Origin: Pseudomonadota bacterium
Lineage (GTDB): Bacteria > Pseudomonadota > Alphaproteobacteria > Rhodobacterales > Rhodobacteraceae
Length of the DNA stretch: 62,088 nucleotides
Assembly (NCBI GenBank): GCA_021845805.1
Contig: JAJZVD010000013.1
Coordinates: 1 to 62,088, forward strand
Reading direction: 5' to 3'
A program made the translations under genes and the position numbers. The notes under the pieces are model-generated. The model saw nothing but the letters and a program-made list of their open reading frames with translations, was not told the DNA's origin and did not search any database. Every line of letters begins with the position of its first letter. Within the stretch, counting starts at the first letter, position 1. Shown here in pieces: positions 26,456 through 38,256 of this stretch.

Positions 26456-27001
26456 ATGCACATGACATCTTGGATGGTACGAGGCGCGTTTTGCGTGGGA
26501 ATGGCGCTTGCCGCAACGCAGGCCACGGCACAGGGGGCAGCGGGCGAGACAAGCAACCGCGTTGCCACGATGTCCGACTGGAGCGTGTTCACCGCTGACA
26601 ATCCCAAACAGTGCTGGGGGGTGTCGGCGCCGAAGTCCAGCGTCAACACCCGCGGTGGCAAGCCCGCCACCGTGCAGCGCGGCGACATCCTTCTGTTCGT
26701 GACCTTCCGCAACGGCGGCAACCCGTCGGGCGAGATCTCGTTTACCGGCGGATACGGCTTTGCCGCCAAATCCACCGCCACGCTGGAACTGGACGGGCAG
26801 AAGTTCGACCTGTTCACCGATGGCGAATGGGCCTGGCCCAAGACCCCGGCCGACGATTCGGGCCTTCTGGACGCGCTGAAGAAGGGCTCGGAGGCCAAGA
26901 TCACCGCACATTCCGACCGTGGCACGCAGACAGTGGACACCTTCTCGCTGACCGGTTTCACCGCCGCGCTGGCCGAGGCGCAGAAACGCTGCGCCAAGTA
27001 A
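26456..27001 (+). CDS. Invasion-associated locus B (IalB) family exported protein
   Basis: A 181-residue periplasmic protein with a signal peptide at about 1-26 ([20 protein letters not shown]). The mature part has the IalB pattern: [21 protein letters not shown], then [26 protein letters not shown] and a C-terminal Cys in QKRCAK that could pair with the Cys of QCW. The family is widespread in Alphaproteobacteria, not tied to invasion, and has no clear biochemical role. GGAGG at 26447-26451 precedes ATG 26456 by 4 bases; ATG 26462 is an equal alternative. rlmN follows after 113 bases. Confidence 0.85.
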   Translation: MHMTSWMVRGAFCVGMALAATQATAQGAAGETSNRVATMSDWSVFTADNPKQCWGVSAPKSSVNTRGGKPATVQRGDILLFVTFRNGGNPSGEISFTGGYGFAAKSTATLELDGQKFDLFTDGEWAWPKTPADDSGLLDALKKGSEAKITAHSDRGTQTVDTFSLTGFTAALAEAQKRCAK

Positions 27002-27114
27002 CGCGCCGGGCGCATGGCAGCTTTCACACGCCCCGTGGCCCCGGCCGCGGGGCGTTCCATTTGCGGCGCTCCGGCTTATCTAGTATAGGCCTTGGCTCAT
27101 TCCCGGAGAGAGCG

Positions 27115-28281
27115 ATGACCCCCGAAGCCCCGATCACGCAGGATGTGCTGACGCTGCCGCGCAAGCTGCCCGAAGGCGGCCCGGTGAACCTCATCGGTCT
27201 CACCCGCGAGCAGTTGCGCGATGCGCTGATCGCCGCGGGCACGCCGGACAGGCAGGCGAAGATGCGCGTGGGTCAGATCTGGCAATGGATCTACCACTGG
27301 GGCGTGCGCGATTTCGCGCAGATGACGAACCTGGCCAAGGACTACCGCGCCCTTCTGGCCGCGCATTTCACCGTGGCCCTGCCCGAGGTCGTCACCCGCC
27401 AGGTCTCGGCCGACGGCACCCGCAAATACCTGCTGCGCATCGCGGGCGGGCACGAGGTGGAAACCGTCTATATCCCCGAGGAAAACCGCGGCACGCTCTG
27501 CATTTCAAGCCAGGTCGGCTGCACCCTTACCTGTTCCTTCTGCCACACCGGCACGCAGAAGCTGGTGCGCAACCTGACCGCGGGCGAGATCGTGGGCCAG
27601 GTGATGGTGGCGCGTGACGATCTGGGCGAATGGCCGGTGCCCGGCGCGCCCAAGGAGGAAACGCGGCTGGTGTCCAACGTCGTGCTGATGGGCATGGGCG
27701 AGCCGCTTTACAACTTCGAGAACGTCCGCGACGCGATGCGCGTGGTGATGGATGGCGAAGGCATCAGCCTGTCGCGCCGCCGGATCACCCTGTCCACCTC
27801 GGGTGTGGTGCCGGAAATCGCCCGCACGGCCGAGGAAATCGGCTGCCTGCTGGCCGTCAGCTTCCATGCCACCACCGACGAGGTGCGCGACCGCCTGGTG
27901 CCCATCAACAAGCGGTGGAACATCGAGACGCTGCTGACCGCGCTGCGCGACTATCCGCGGCTGTCGAATTCGGAACGGATCACCTTCGAATATGTCATGC
28001 TGAAGGGCGTGAACGACAGCGACGCGGATGCAAGGCGGCTGGTGAAGCTGATCGCGGGCATCCCGGCCAAGATCAACCTGATCCCGTTCAACGAATGGCC
28101 CGGCAGCCCCTACGAGCGCAGCGACTGGGAACGGATCGAGGCCTTTGCCGACATCGTCTACAAGGCCGGCTACGCCAGCCCCATCCGCACCCCGCGCGGC
28201 GAAGACATCATGGCCGCCTGCGGCCAGTTGAAATCCGCCACCGAACGCGCGCGGCGGGAAAAGGTGGCGCTGAATCCGTAA
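27115..28281 (+). CDS. rlmN: Dual-specificity 23S rRNA/tRNA adenine C2 methyltransferase
   Basis: A 388-residue radical-SAM enzyme that methylates C2 of adenine 2503 in 23S rRNA and A37 in a set of tRNAs. The cluster-binding CxxxCxxC is Cys136, Cys140 and Cys143 (CTLTCSFC). The mechanistic C-terminal cysteine is present in DIMAACGQL, and [10 protein letters not shown] and [10 protein letters not shown] are family hallmarks. GGAGAGAG precedes ATG 27115. It is convergent with the ArnT-like gene, 14 bases away. Confidence 0.97.
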   Translation: MTPEAPITQDVLTLPRKLPEGGPVNLIGLTREQLRDALIAAGTPDRQAKMRVGQIWQWIYHWGVRDFAQMTNLAKDYRALLAAHFTVALPEVVTRQVSADGTRKYLLRIAGGHEVETVYIPEENRGTLCISSQVGCTLTCSFCHTGTQKLVRNLTAGEIVGQVMVARDDLGEWPVPGAPKEETRLVSNVVLMGMGEPLYNFENVRDAMRVVMDGEGISLSRRRITLSTSGVVPEIARTAEEIGCLLAVSFHATTDEVRDRLVPINKRWNIETLLTALRDYPRLSNSERITFEYVMLKGVNDSDADARRLVKLIAGIPAKINLIPFNEWPGSPYERSDWERIEAFADIVYKAGYASPIRTPRGEDIMAACGQLKSATERARREKVALNP

Positions 28282-28295
28282 GGCAGGCTGACGCC

Positions 28296-29942
28296 TCACT
28301 CTACCCCGTAGACCGTCAGCGCAACGGGTTTGCCCGACCCCAGGTTCAGCCCGGTGACCCGGCCCAGAACGCTGGCCTGCACCCCCGCGGCCTGCGCGGC
28401 GGCGCCGAACGCGGCGGGGTCGTCCGCCACGGCCACGGCGCAGCGGTCGGCCTTCAGCGCCGCGGCCATCGCCGCGGCATCGGCATCCCGCACCGGCGCG
28501 GGCGAGGCGAAGATCAGCGACGGCTCGCCATAGGCGGTGAACAGCGGGCGCGCCGGGCAATCGGCGGTGGGCCGCGCCAGCGCCAGGATCGCCGGCGAAG
28601 GCCAGAGCTGCGGGATCCGCGCCATGATGCCCAGCACCCCCCCGGCAAAGCCCGCCCCCATCAGCCACAGGCCCAGAAGCGGTGCCACCCGCAGCCCCTG
28701 CCGGGCCGCGCCACGGGCAAAGACCGCGCCCAGGCCATAGACCACCAGCGCCAGCCCCAGCGGCAGCAGAACCCCCCAGGCGCCCAGCCGCAGCCCGTAG
28801 CCCGCCGCCGCCAGCAAAAGCGCCAGCGGCAGCAGCGCCAGCGCCCCGGCCAGCCCCCATTGCCAGCGCCGCGCCACCCCGCCCCAGGCCAGCGCCGTTG
28901 CCAGCGCCAGTGCCGGGTAAAGCGGCAGCGGATAATGCATCAGCTTCGTCGGCGCCGCCTCGAACACCGCCCAGGCGGGCAGCGCCCAGGCCGCGGCGAA
29001 GGCCACGCCGGGCAGGCGACGCGCGCGCCAGATCGCGGGCAGGCTCAGCGCCAGCGGGATCGACGCCGGGAAGAAGGTGATCCAGACCAGCGCCAGATAG
29101 GTACCCGGCGGCGCCCCGTGGTTTTCCTGCGCCGACACGACCTTGCCCGCCAGGTCATGGCCCAGCGCCTCGGCCCAGAAGGCGCCGCCGGATGTCAGCG
29201 TGATCGCCACAAACCACGGCAGCACCACCGCCAGCAGCCCGACCAGCCCCGCCTTCGGACGCAGCCGCAGAAGCCAGCGCCCCCGCCGGTGCGCCAGCCC
29301 CAGCGCCAGCACCGTCAGCGCCACCACCATCGGCCCGACCGGCCCCTTGACCAGGATCGAGACCGCCAGCGCCCCCCAGAACAGCACCACCTGCCCCAGG
29401 GGCAGGGGCGCCGGGGCAAAGCCCGCCTCGCGCGCGGCCCGGTAAAGCCGCGCCAGCGGCAGTTGCGCCGCCACCACCGTCAGCAGCAGCACGGCGTCGG
29501 TGGTCGCCAGATGCGCCTCACCCAGCACCAGGAATACGCCCGCCATCAGAAGCCCGGCCACCAGCCCCGCGCCGAAGACCGCGCCGACCTCGGCCGTCAG
29601 CACTACGGCGCCCACGGCCGCCGCCAGCGAGGGCAACCGGTAGTGCCAGATCGTGGTGTCGCCCGCGGGGCCCAGCACCGCCACCGTGGCGGCCTGCAAC
29701 CAGTAGATCCCCACCGGCTTCTTGTAGCGCGGCTCGTCCCGGAACCGGATGTCGATCAGCGCACCGGTATCGGCCATCTGCTTGGACGATTGGGAAAACC
29801 GTGCCTCGTCACGGTCGACGACCGGCAGGCCGGTGAAGGCGGGCAGGGCCGCGCCCAGCACCATCGCGGCCAGCAAGAGCGCCAGAACGGCGCGCGGCAG
29901 GCGCGGCAGCCAGGCCTCGAGCCGCCTCGCAAGCCCGCTCAT
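28296..29942 (-). CDS. ArnT-like integral membrane glycosyltransferase (GT83/PMT type)
   Basis: A 548-residue membrane enzyme with about 11-13 predicted membrane segments and a small C-terminal soluble domain (from about 440). The N-terminal periplasmic-loop signature DRDEARFSQSSKQM followed by RYKKPVGIYWLQ is that of undecaprenyl-phosphate-sugar transferases such as ArnT, which adds aminoarabinose to lipid A. The other arn genes are not present here, so the sugar and acceptor are unknown; it could decorate lipid A, core or another envelope glycan. Its ATG overlaps the stop of the LOG-like gene by 4 bases. Confidence 0.85.
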   Translation of the reverse strand: MSGLARRLEAWLPRLPRAVLALLLAAMVLGAALPAFTGLPVVDRDEARFSQSSKQMADTGALIDIRFRDEPRYKKPVGIYWLQAATVAVLGPAGDTTIWHYRLPSLAAAVGAVVLTAEVGAVFGAGLVAGLLMAGVFLVLGEAHLATTDAVLLLTVVAAQLPLARLYRAAREAGFAPAPLPLGQVVLFWGALAVSILVKGPVGPMVVALTVLALGLAHRRGRWLLRLRPKAGLVGLLAVVLPWFVAITLTSGGAFWAEALGHDLAGKVVSAQENHGAPPGTYLALVWITFFPASIPLALSLPAIWRARRLPGVAFAAAWALPAWAVFEAAPTKLMHYPLPLYPALALATALAWGGVARRWQWGLAGALALLPLALLLAAAGYGLRLGAWGVLLPLGLALVVYGLGAVFARGAARQGLRVAPLLGLWLMGAGFAGGVLGIMARIPQLWPSPAILALARPTADCPARPLFTAYGEPSLIFASPAPVRDADAAAMAAALKADRCAVAVADDPAAFGAAAQAAGVQASVLGRVTGLNLGSGKPVALTVYGVE

Positions 29943-30754
29943 CGCCGACCCCCGAAGCGGTCGATGGCAGCCAGCGCCTCGTCCACCGTCTCGACGAAGG
30001 TCATCAGCCCCAGATCGGCTGCGGCGATGGTGCCCGCCGCGACCAGCGCGTCGAAATTCACCACCCGCCGCCAGTAGTCCGGCGCGAACAGCAGGATCGG
30101 CACCCGTTTCATCCGCCCGGTCTGGATCAGGGTGATCGCCTCGAACATCTCGTCCAGCGTGCCGAACCCACCGGGAAACACCGCGATGGCGCGCGCGCGC
30201 ATCAGGAAATGCATCTTGCGGATCGCGAAATAGTGGAAGGTGAAGGTCAGGTCGGGCGTGACCCAGGGGTTGGCGTGCTGCTCGTGCGGCAGCACGATGT
30301 TCAGCCCGATCGAAAGCCCCCCGGCCTCGGCCGCGCCGCGGTTGCCCGCCTCCATGATCCCCGGCCCGCCCCCCGTCACCACAACCCAGTCGCGCCCGCC
30401 GCCCCGCAGCGACCGTTCGGTGATGGCCCGCGCGAAATCCCGCGCCTGGGCATAGGCCCCCGACAGCGCCGCAAGCCCCGGCGCGGCATCGGCGGCCGCG
30501 TCGGGTGCGGGAATCCGCGCGCTGCCGAAGATCACCACGGTCGACTGGATGCCGCGCGCCTGAAGTTCCAGCTCGGCCTTCTCCAGCTCCAGTTGCAGGC
30601 GCACCCCGCGCAACTCGTCACGGGTCAGGAAGGCAAGATCGGCATAGGCCAGACGCGCGCTGGCCGGGTGGCCCTGCGCCGCATCGGGCAGGCCATGCAC
30701 CTGGCGGCTGTCCTCGTCCGCGGCGCGGAAACGGCTGATGCGGTCGTCGGTCAT
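29939..30754 (-). CDS. LOG-type Rossmann-fold protein (TIGR00730, putative nucleoside-monophosphate phosphoribohydrolase)
   Basis: A 271-residue cytoplasmic protein of the LOG family. VVTGGGPGIMEAGNRGA and PGGFGTLDEMFE are the nucleotide-binding and catalytic motifs of enzymes that release a base from a nucleoside 5'-monophosphate. The N-terminal 80 residues (Arg-rich, then LQLELEKAELELQARG, probably helical) extend the basic family length of about 180, as in the longer bacterial form. Start ATG 30754 matches that form; a longer frame runs antisense into dapD. It is translationally coupled to the ArnT-like gene; no functional link is known. Confidence 0.88.
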   Translation of the reverse strand: MTDDRISRFRAADEDSRQVHGLPDAAQGHPASARLAYADLAFLTRDELRGVRLQLELEKAELELQARGIQSTVVIFGSARIPAPDAAADAAPGLAALSGAYAQARDFARAITERSLRGGGRDWVVVTGGGPGIMEAGNRGAAEAGGLSIGLNIVLPHEQHANPWVTPDLTFTFHYFAIRKMHFLMRARAIAVFPGGFGTLDEMFEAITLIQTGRMKRVPILLFAPDYWRRVVNFDALVAAGTIAAADLGLMTFVETVDEALAAIDRFGGRR

Positions 30755-30914
30755 GGCCTCTCCTCCGGCACTCCGTTCTCCTCTATCCCGCCACCGCCGC
30801 AAAGGCCAGTTCGCGCCCGTCGCATCCGCCCCCCTGCCGGTCGCCAGAGCGCGTTGCCGGGCGGGCCGGTCTCGTGTAGGACCAACGGCGTGATCCGAGC
30901 CCGTGGAGGAACCC

Positions 30915-31742
30915 ATGTCCCATACCGACCTCGAAGCCGCCATCGAAGCCGCGTGGGAGACCCGCGAGACGATCAGCCCCGCCACCCGCGGCGAGACACG
31001 CACCGCGATCGAGGCGACGCTGGCCGCGCTGGACACCGGCGCGCTGCGCGTGGCCGAACGGCAGGCCGACGGCACCTGGCATGTGAACCAGTGGGCCAAG
31101 AAGGCGGTGCTGCTGGGCTTCCGGCTGAAGGACATGGCGCAGCAGTCGGGCGGCCCGCAGGGCGGCACCTGGTGGGACAAGGTCGACAGCAAGTTCGCGG
31201 GCTGGGGCGATGCCGAATGGCGCGCCGCGGGCTTTCGCGCGGTGCCGAACTGCATCGTGCGCCGGTCGGCCTATATCGCGCCGGGCGTGGTGCTGATGCC
31301 CAGCTTCGTGAACCTCGGCGCCTATGTCGACAGCGGCACCATGGTGGATACCTGGGCCACCGTCGGGTCCTGCGCCCAGATCGGCAAGAACGTGCACCTG
31401 TCGGGCGGCGTCGGCATCGGCGGCGTGCTGGAGCCGATGCAGGCGGGCCCCACGATCATCGAGGACAACTGCTTCATCGGCGCCCGGTCCGAAGTGGTCG
31501 AGGGCTGCATCATCCGCGAAGGCTCGGTGCTGGGCATGGGGGTCTTCATCGGCAAGTCCACCAAGATCGTCGACCGGGAAACCGGCGAGGTGATGTATGG
31601 CGAGGTGCCCGCCGGGTCGGTCGTGGTGGCGGGCTCGATGCCGTCGAAGGGCGGGGTGAACCTTTACTGCGCGGTGATCGTGAAGAAAGTGGATGCCCAG
31701 ACCCGCTCGAAGACCTCGATCAACGAGCTGCTGCGGGACTGA
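30915..31742 (+). CDS. dapD: 2,3,4,5-tetrahydropyridine-2,6-dicarboxylate N-succinyltransferase
   Basis: A 275-residue enzyme of the succinylase branch of lysine/diaminopimelate synthesis. The N-terminal helical domain is followed by a left-handed beta-helix of hexapeptide repeats ([20 protein letters not shown] to [12 protein letters not shown]). Family motifs [11 protein letters not shown] and [16 protein letters not shown] are intact. GGAGGA precedes ATG 30915 by 6 bases. It is divergent from the LOG-like gene and followed after 7 bases by a small unknown gene. No dapE or dapC is in view. Confidence 0.97.
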   Translation: MSHTDLEAAIEAAWETRETISPATRGETRTAIEATLAALDTGALRVAERQADGTWHVNQWAKKAVLLGFRLKDMAQQSGGPQGGTWWDKVDSKFAGWGDAEWRAAGFRAVPNCIVRRSAYIAPGVVLMPSFVNLGAYVDSGTMVDTWATVGSCAQIGKNVHLSGGVGIGGVLEPMQAGPTIIEDNCFIGARSEVVEGCIIREGSVLGMGVFIGKSTKIVDRETGEVMYGEVPAGSVVVAGSMPSKGGVNLYCAVIVKKVDAQTRSKTSINELLRD

Positions 31743-31749
31743 CGCCGCC

Positions 31750-32079
31750 ATGGCCGAGGAAAAAGCCCCCCGCCCGCAACGCGTCTTCACCCTTCTGGTC
31801 GAGGTGGGCCGCTGCGCGGGCGACGGCCTGCCGGAAAACGCCACCGGCGCCGGGCTTCTGTGCTATGCGACCGGCGTGGACGAGGCCGAGGCCGTGCGCG
31901 AAACCGTGGCGCTGCTGAAGGCGGCCGAGATGGCGCCGCTGGACGTGACGGGCTACGGCACGCTGGAGGAACGCCAGGCGGCGGGCGAGGACGTTGGCGC
32001 CGAGGAAGTGGCCCTGATGGACCGCGCGCTGGCCGAAAACTCGGTGGTGGTGGCGCAGGTGACGCCGTTCTTCGACTGA
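31750..32079 (+). CDS. Small conserved-looking hypothetical protein downstream of dapD
   Basis: A 109-residue acidic cytoplasmic protein that I do not recognise. It opens with KAPRPQRVFTLLVEVGRC, has a Glu/Ala-rich helical middle (DEAEAVRETVALLKAAEMAP) and ends VVVAQVTPFFD. No signal peptide or membrane segment. It starts 7 bases after the dapD stop, so it is very likely co-transcribed with it. Codon usage is like its neighbours. No function is proposed. Confidence 0.7.
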   Translation: MAEEKAPRPQRVFTLLVEVGRCAGDGLPENATGAGLLCYATGVDEAEAVRETVALLKAAEMAPLDVTGYGTLEERQAAGEDVGAEEVALMDRALAENSVVVAQVTPFFD

Positions 32080-32095
32080 GGCGGGGGCCTGCCCG

Positions 32096-33292
32096 TCAGA
32101 CGGGCTCCCGCAGCCAGTCCGCGGCCATCTCGACCCGGTCGCAGCCCGCAAACCGCGCCAGGCGGTGAAGCTCCGCCTCCAGCCGCGCAAGGCGTCCGGC
32201 GCCCGGCTTTACCCCGCGTTCGGGCCAGAAGGCCCGCACCGCCAGAACCCCCGCCTGCCGGTCGGCCTTTGCATCCACCCGGCCGACCAGCCGGTCGCCC
32301 TCCAGCACCGGAAAGACATAGTAGCCGTAGCGCCGCTGCGGCTCGGGCACGAAGACCTCGATCCGGTAGTGAAAGCCGAACAGCCGCTCGGCGCGCGCAC
32401 GGTCGCGCAGGGCGGGGTCGAAGGGGCTCAGGATGCGCAGCCGCTGGGTGGGTTCCGGCGCCGCCTGCCCCGCCTCGGCCGCCCAGATGAACGACCGGCG
32501 CAGGCTGCCGTCGGCGCCTTCCACTTCGGCTTCGACCAGGTCGCCGCGGGCAAGGGCGCGGGCGCACCAGTCTTTCGCCTCGGCGGGTGTCACCGTGGCG
32601 AAGAACGCCGCCAGTTCGCCCGAGGTGGCAAAGCCCAGCCGGTCGAGTGCGGCGCGGCAGGCCCAGTCCACCGTTTCGGCAGGATCAGGAACGGCGCAGC
32701 GATGGCCGTCGGGGATCACCCGCTCGGCCAGGTCATAGACCTTCTGGAACCCGCGCCGCCCCGCCACCGCCAGCGCCCCCGTGCGCCAGAGGTATTCCAG
32801 CGCGGTCTTGTCGGGGTGCCATTCCCACCAGCCGCCCTTGGCCTTGGGCGCGTCAGCCCCCGTTTCCGCCGCCGTCACCGGGCCGTCGCGCGCGATGCGG
32901 TTCAGCACATCGTCCAGTCGCGACAGATATTCCGGGTCGCGCCAGGTCTTCCAGCGGTCGGCAAGCGTTGCACGTTCGCGCGCGAAGCGAAGCTGCCAGT
33001 GAGGATAGAATTCCGCCGGGATCACCGCAGCGTCATGGGTCCAGTGCTCGAACAGGTGGCGGTGATCCTCCAGCGCGGGGCGCAGCATCTCCGGGCGGTA
33101 GCCGCTGGCGCGCGCCCTCAGGATCATGTGATGTGCGCGTTCGACGGTGTTGATGCTGTCGACCTGCACGAAACCCAGCGCCTGCACCAGGGCAGCCACG
33201 TCGGGCGTTCCACCGACCACCTCGGACAGGCCGTGACGGGCCAGGAACAGATGGCGGGCGGCGGCATTGGTCAGGCGGGGGCGCTGGCTCAT
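32096..33292 (-). CDS. AlkZ/YcaQ-like winged-helix DNA glycosylase
   Basis: A 398-residue protein of the HTH_42 (YcaQ/AlkZ) family, which removes alkylated or cross-linked bases and can unhook DNA interstrand cross-links. The catalytic Q-x-D/Q element is visible as FVQVDSINTVERAHH near residue 45. Other family stretches are FEHWTHDAAVIP, KTALEYLWRTGALAVAGRRG and, near the C-terminus, GRVDAKADRQAGVL. It was started at ATG 33292 because the longer frame has no similarity. Cytoplasmic repair enzyme, convergent with the small gene after dapD and 64 bases downstream of xylA. Confidence 0.85.
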   Translation of the reverse strand: MSQRPRLTNAAARHLFLARHGLSEVVGGTPDVAALVQALGFVQVDSINTVERAHHMILRARASGYRPEMLRPALEDHRHLFEHWTHDAAVIPAEFYPHWQLRFARERATLADRWKTWRDPEYLSRLDDVLNRIARDGPVTAAETGADAPKAKGGWWEWHPDKTALEYLWRTGALAVAGRRGFQKVYDLAERVIPDGHRCAVPDPAETVDWACRAALDRLGFATSGELAAFFATVTPAEAKDWCARALARGDLVEAEVEGADGSLRRSFIWAAEAGQAAPEPTQRLRILSPFDPALRDRARAERLFGFHYRIEVFVPEPQRRYGYYVFPVLEGDRLVGRVDAKADRQAGVLAVRAFWPERGVKPGAGRLARLEAELHRLARFAGCDRVEMAADWLREPV

Positions 33293-33356
33293 GCGCCCGT
33301 CATAGCAAGGGGCGGGCGCCTCTGACAGCCCCGCCCCCGCATCGTGTGGCCCCGGA

Positions 33357-34658
33357 TCAGACGAACCGGTTCCAGAGGTTTTCCAGCCGCTCCTGCCGGC
33401 CCGATCGGGGCGCGGGGTTGATCCCCTCGGCCAGCACACGCGCGGCGGCCTCGGACAGCCCGCCCTTCAGCATCGCCTGCGCGGCCGGGGTATCCCAGCC
33501 CGCATAGCGGGCCTTGCGCGCGGCCTCCAGTTCACCGCTTTCCAGCAGCGCGGCGGCGGCCTTCAGGCCGCGGGCGCAGGTATCCATGCCGCCCACATGG
33601 GCCAGCACCAGATCCGCGGGGTCCAGGCTCTGGCGCCTGATCTTGGCGTCGAAGTTGGTGCCCCCGGTGCCGAAGCCGCCCGCCCGCAGGATCTCGTAAT
33701 AGGCCAGCGCCACTTCCGGCACGTTGTTGGGGAACTGGTCGGTATCCCAGCCAGACTGGTAATCGTTGCGGTTCATGTCGATGGACCCGAAGATCCCGAG
33801 GCTGGCCGCCGTGGCGATCTCGTGCTCGAAAGAGTGGCCTGCAAGGATGGCGTGGCCCTGCTCGATGTTGACCTTCACCTCGTGCTCCAGCCCGAACCGC
33901 TTCAGGAAGCCGTAAACGGTCGACACATCGTAGTCATACTGATGCTTGCTGGGCTCCTGCGGCTTCGGCTCGATCAGGATCGCGCCCTTGAAGCCGATCT
34001 TGTGCTTGTACTCGACCACCATGTGCAGGAACCGCGCCATGTGTTCGGCTTCGCGGCCGAGGTCGGTGTTCAAGAGCGTCTCGTACCCCTCGCGGCCGCC
34101 CCACAGCACATAGTTGGCCCCGCCAAGCTTGTGGGTGGCATCGATGCAGGTCTTCACCGTGGCCGCGGCAAAGGCGAAGACATCCGGATCGGGGTTGGTG
34201 GCCGCCCCCGCCATGTAGCGGCGATGCGAGAAGAGGTTCGCGGTGCCCCAGAGCAGCTTCGTCTTCGACCGTTCCATCTTGGCGGCGAAGTAATCGACGA
34301 TCTCTTCCAGATTGCGGGTGTTTTCCGCGAAATCGCGGCCCTCGGGGCGCACGTCGGCATCGTGGAAGCAGAAGAACGGCGCATTCAGGATGTCAAACAG
34401 TTCGAAGGCCACATCGGCCTTCAGCCTGGCCAGCGCGAGGCTGTCGCCGAACCACGGACGCTCGAAGGTCTGGCCGCCGAACGGGTCGCCGCCCTGATAG
34501 GCAAAGCTGTGCCAGTAGGCCACCGCGAAGCGAAGATGGTCCTCCATCCGCTTGCCCATCACCACCTCGTCGGGGTTGTAGTGGTGGAAGGCGAACTCGT
34601 TGTCGCTGTCCGGCCCTTCATAGCGGATGGCCGGGATGCCGTTGAAGAATTCGGTCAT
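33357..34658 (-). CDS. xylA: Xylose isomerase
   Basis: A 433-residue class II xylose isomerase converting D-xylose to D-xylulose. Diagnostic stretches are [32 protein letters not shown] with the catalytic His, [16 protein letters not shown] and [16 protein letters not shown] with metal-binding Glu, ending in [15 protein letters not shown]. It is the last gene of xylF-xylH-xylG-xylB-xylA, 10 bases after xylB. Cytoplasmic. Confidence 0.97.
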   Translation of the reverse strand: MTEFFNGIPAIRYEGPDSDNEFAFHHYNPDEVVMGKRMEDHLRFAVAYWHSFAYQGGDPFGGQTFERPWFGDSLALARLKADVAFELFDILNAPFFCFHDADVRPEGRDFAENTRNLEEIVDYFAAKMERSKTKLLWGTANLFSHRRYMAGAATNPDPDVFAFAAATVKTCIDATHKLGGANYVLWGGREGYETLLNTDLGREAEHMARFLHMVVEYKHKIGFKGAILIEPKPQEPSKHQYDYDVSTVYGFLKRFGLEHEVKVNIEQGHAILAGHSFEHEIATAASLGIFGSIDMNRNDYQSGWDTDQFPNNVPEVALAYYEILRAGGFGTGGTNFDAKIRRQSLDPADLVLAHVGGMDTCARGLKAAAALLESGELEAARKARYAGWDTPAAQAMLKGGLSEAAARVLAEGINPAPRSGRQERLENLWNRFV

Positions 34659-34668
34659 GATGTGGTCC

Positions 34669-36110
<1,442 letters not shown>

Positions 36111-36114
<4 letters not shown>

Positions 36115-36860
36115 GCGACCTTTTCCGGCTTCTTGCCCATGATGATCATGCCGAGGATGTCGTCATCGGTCACCTCGTCCACGTTGACGGTGCCGACAAG
36201 CTGACCGTTCTTCATCACGCTGGCCCGGTCGCACAGGCGCATGACGTTGTGGATGTCATGCTCGATCAGGAAGATGCCCAGCCCCTGGCGCTTCAGCTCC
36301 TCGATCAGTTCGGCGACCATCTGGGTCTCGTGCGGGCCCAGCGCGGCGGTCGGCTCGTCCATGATCAGGATCTTGGCGTTGAAATAGACCGCGCGGGCGA
36401 TGGCGACCGACTGCCGCTGGCCGCCCGACAGCGCCGAGACGGGCACCTTGAACTTGCGGAAGTTGGGGTTCAGCCGCCCCATGATCTTCCGCGTCTCGGC
36501 CTCCATCTTGGCGTCGTCGACAAAGCCCGCAGGTGTCACCAGTTCCCGCCCCAGGAACAGGTTCGAGGCGGCATCGAGGTTGTCTGCCAGCGCAAGCGTC
36601 TGGTAGATCGTCTCGATGTTGTAGGCGCGGGCGTCGCGGGGGTTGTTGATCTCGGCCTTCTGGCCGTTGATCCAGATCTCGCCCGAGTCGGCGTGGTAGG
36701 CCCCCGACAGGCACTTGATCAGCGTGGACTTGCCCGCGCCGTTATGGCCCAGCAGCCCCACGACCTCGCCCGGGTAAAGGTCGACCGAGACGTGGTCGAC
36801 CGCCTTGATCCCGCCGAACGAGATCGAGATGTCGCGCAGTTCAACGAGCGGGGTGGTCAT
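36111..36860 (-). CDS. xylG: Xylose ABC transporter ATP-binding protein (single-domain)
   Basis: A 249-residue ATPase energising xylose import. Walker A is GHNGAGKST (38-46); the signature [14 protein letters not shown], Walker [11 protein letters not shown] and the switch histidine in FLIEHD are intact. The E. coli XylG and RbsA proteins have two fused ATPase domains of about 500 residues; this one has only one domain, like FrcA of rhizobia, so a homodimer would be needed. It overlaps both neighbours by 4 bases, giving tight coupling with xylH and xylB. Confidence 0.93.
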
Positions 36861-38152
36861 TTCAGGGCTCCCGTGCGCTTGCGGTAGACAATGTCGACAA
36901 AGACGGCCAGCACCAGGACGCCGCCCACGACGATGTTCTGGAAGGGCGAATCCACGCCCACCATCGCCATGCCCGAGTTCAGCGCCTGCATGATCAGCGC
37001 GCCGAGGATGGCGCCGTAGATCGTGCCCACGCCACCCGCCAGGGCCGTGCCGCCGATCACCGCGGCCGCGATGGTGCGCAGTTCGTCCAGCGTGCCGATG
37101 TCGTTGGTGTGGTAGGTCTGGCGGGCCGAGGCGACCACGGCCGACAGCCCGGCCAGCATCCCCATCAGCGCGAAGACCTTCACCTTCATCAGGCGGGTGT
37201 TGATGCCCGACAGTTCCGCCGCATCGGGGTTGCCGCCTGCGGCAAAGATGTAGCGGCCGAAGCGGGTCTTGTTGGCCACCACCGTCATGGCGATCGCCAC
37301 CGCGATCAGCAGGAACACCGAGATCGGCAGGCCGTAGACGTCGGTATAGCCGTCCGGCATGGTCAGCCCTGCGGCATCGAAGCGGCGCTTCAGCACGGCG
37401 GGCGGGACGCTGTAGGAATTCAGGGTCCAGACGAAGCCCATGATGACGATCACCACCACCGCGGCGATCAGCCCCTCGGCCCAGACGGGCTTGACCGGGA
37501 AGTCATGCCGGATCTTGGCGCGGCGGGCCTGCATCAGCGCATAGAGCGAACCCAGCGAGGCGATGACGCCGAAGGCCCAGGACAGCGGCGCGCCCAGCGT
37601 GCCGTTGATGCCGCCGAACAGCTGGAACCGGTCGTCCAGCGGGCCAAGCGTCTGGCCGCTGGTCATGTACCAGGCCACGTTGCGCCACACCAGAAGGCCG
37701 CCCAGCGTCACGATGAAGGACGGGATCGTCAGATAGCCGACCAGCCAGCCGTTGAAGGCGCCGATCAGGGCCCCGGTCGCAAGTCCGGCGACGATGGCGA
37801 TGGGGGCGATCAGCGGGCTGCCGAGCGGGATGCCGATATCGGGCAGAAGCTGCACCTGCAGCAGGCCCATCACGGCCGAGCAGAGGCAGAGCAGCGAACC
37901 CACCGACAGGTCGATGTCGCGCATCACGATCACGAACACCATGCCCGTGGCCATGATGGCGACCGAAACGGTCTGGATCGTCAGGTTGAAAATGTTGCGC
38001 GGGGTCAGGAACAGCCCGCCGGTGACAAAGTGGAAGCCGATGGTCAGCGCGATGAACGCCACGACCATGCCCAGCATGCGCGTGTCGATCTCGAGCGTAT
38101 CAAGGAAGGATTTCTTGCGGGCTCCGCCCTGGGCCTCTGCGGGTGCGCTCAT
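36857..38152 (-). CDS. xylH: Xylose ABC transporter permease
   Basis: A 431-residue inner-membrane permease of the ribose/xylose/galactose (BPD_transp_2) class. About ten hydrophobic segments are visible, starting [20 protein letters not shown]; the region [24 protein letters not shown] near the C-terminus is the conserved ATPase-coupling signature. It pairs with XylF and XylG. The gene is separated from xylF by 104 bases containing a stable hairpin, and overlaps xylG by 4 bases. Confidence 0.94.
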   Translation of the reverse strand: MSAPAEAQGGARKKSFLDTLEIDTRMLGMVVAFIALTIGFHFVTGGLFLTPRNIFNLTIQTVSVAIMATGMVFVIVMRDIDLSVGSLLCLCSAVMGLLQVQLLPDIGIPLGSPLIAPIAIVAGLATGALIGAFNGWLVGYLTIPSFIVTLGGLLVWRNVAWYMTSGQTLGPLDDRFQLFGGINGTLGAPLSWAFGVIASLGSLYALMQARRAKIRHDFPVKPVWAEGLIAAVVVIVIMGFVWTLNSYSVPPAVLKRRFDAAGLTMPDGYTDVYGLPISVFLLIAVAIAMTVVANKTRFGRYIFAAGGNPDAAELSGINTRLMKVKVFALMGMLAGLSAVVASARQTYHTNDIGTLDELRTIAAAVIGGTALAGGVGTIYGAILGALIMQALNSGMAMVGVDSPFQNIVVGGVLVLAVFVDIVYRKRTGALK

Positions 38153-38207
38153 GGAGATGGTCCTGAGAGGAAAGGCACGCCGCCCCGCGCCCGGGCGCCC
38201 GGAAGGG

Positions 38208-38227
38208 GCCCCGGCTTGCGCCGGGGC
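38208..38227 (-). promoter_or_regulatory. Intercistronic tetraloop hairpin between xylF and xylH
   Basis: On the minus strand GCCCCGGC, loop GCAA (a GNRA tetraloop), GCCGGGGC follows the xylF stop by about 30 bases. No T-tract follows. Hairpins in this place commonly protect the binding-protein mRNA from 3' decay so that it exceeds the permease mRNA. Structure is seen; role is inferred. Confidence 0.6.
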
Positions 38228-38256
38228 GACGTGCAGGTTTCAGACGATGCCGTGGA

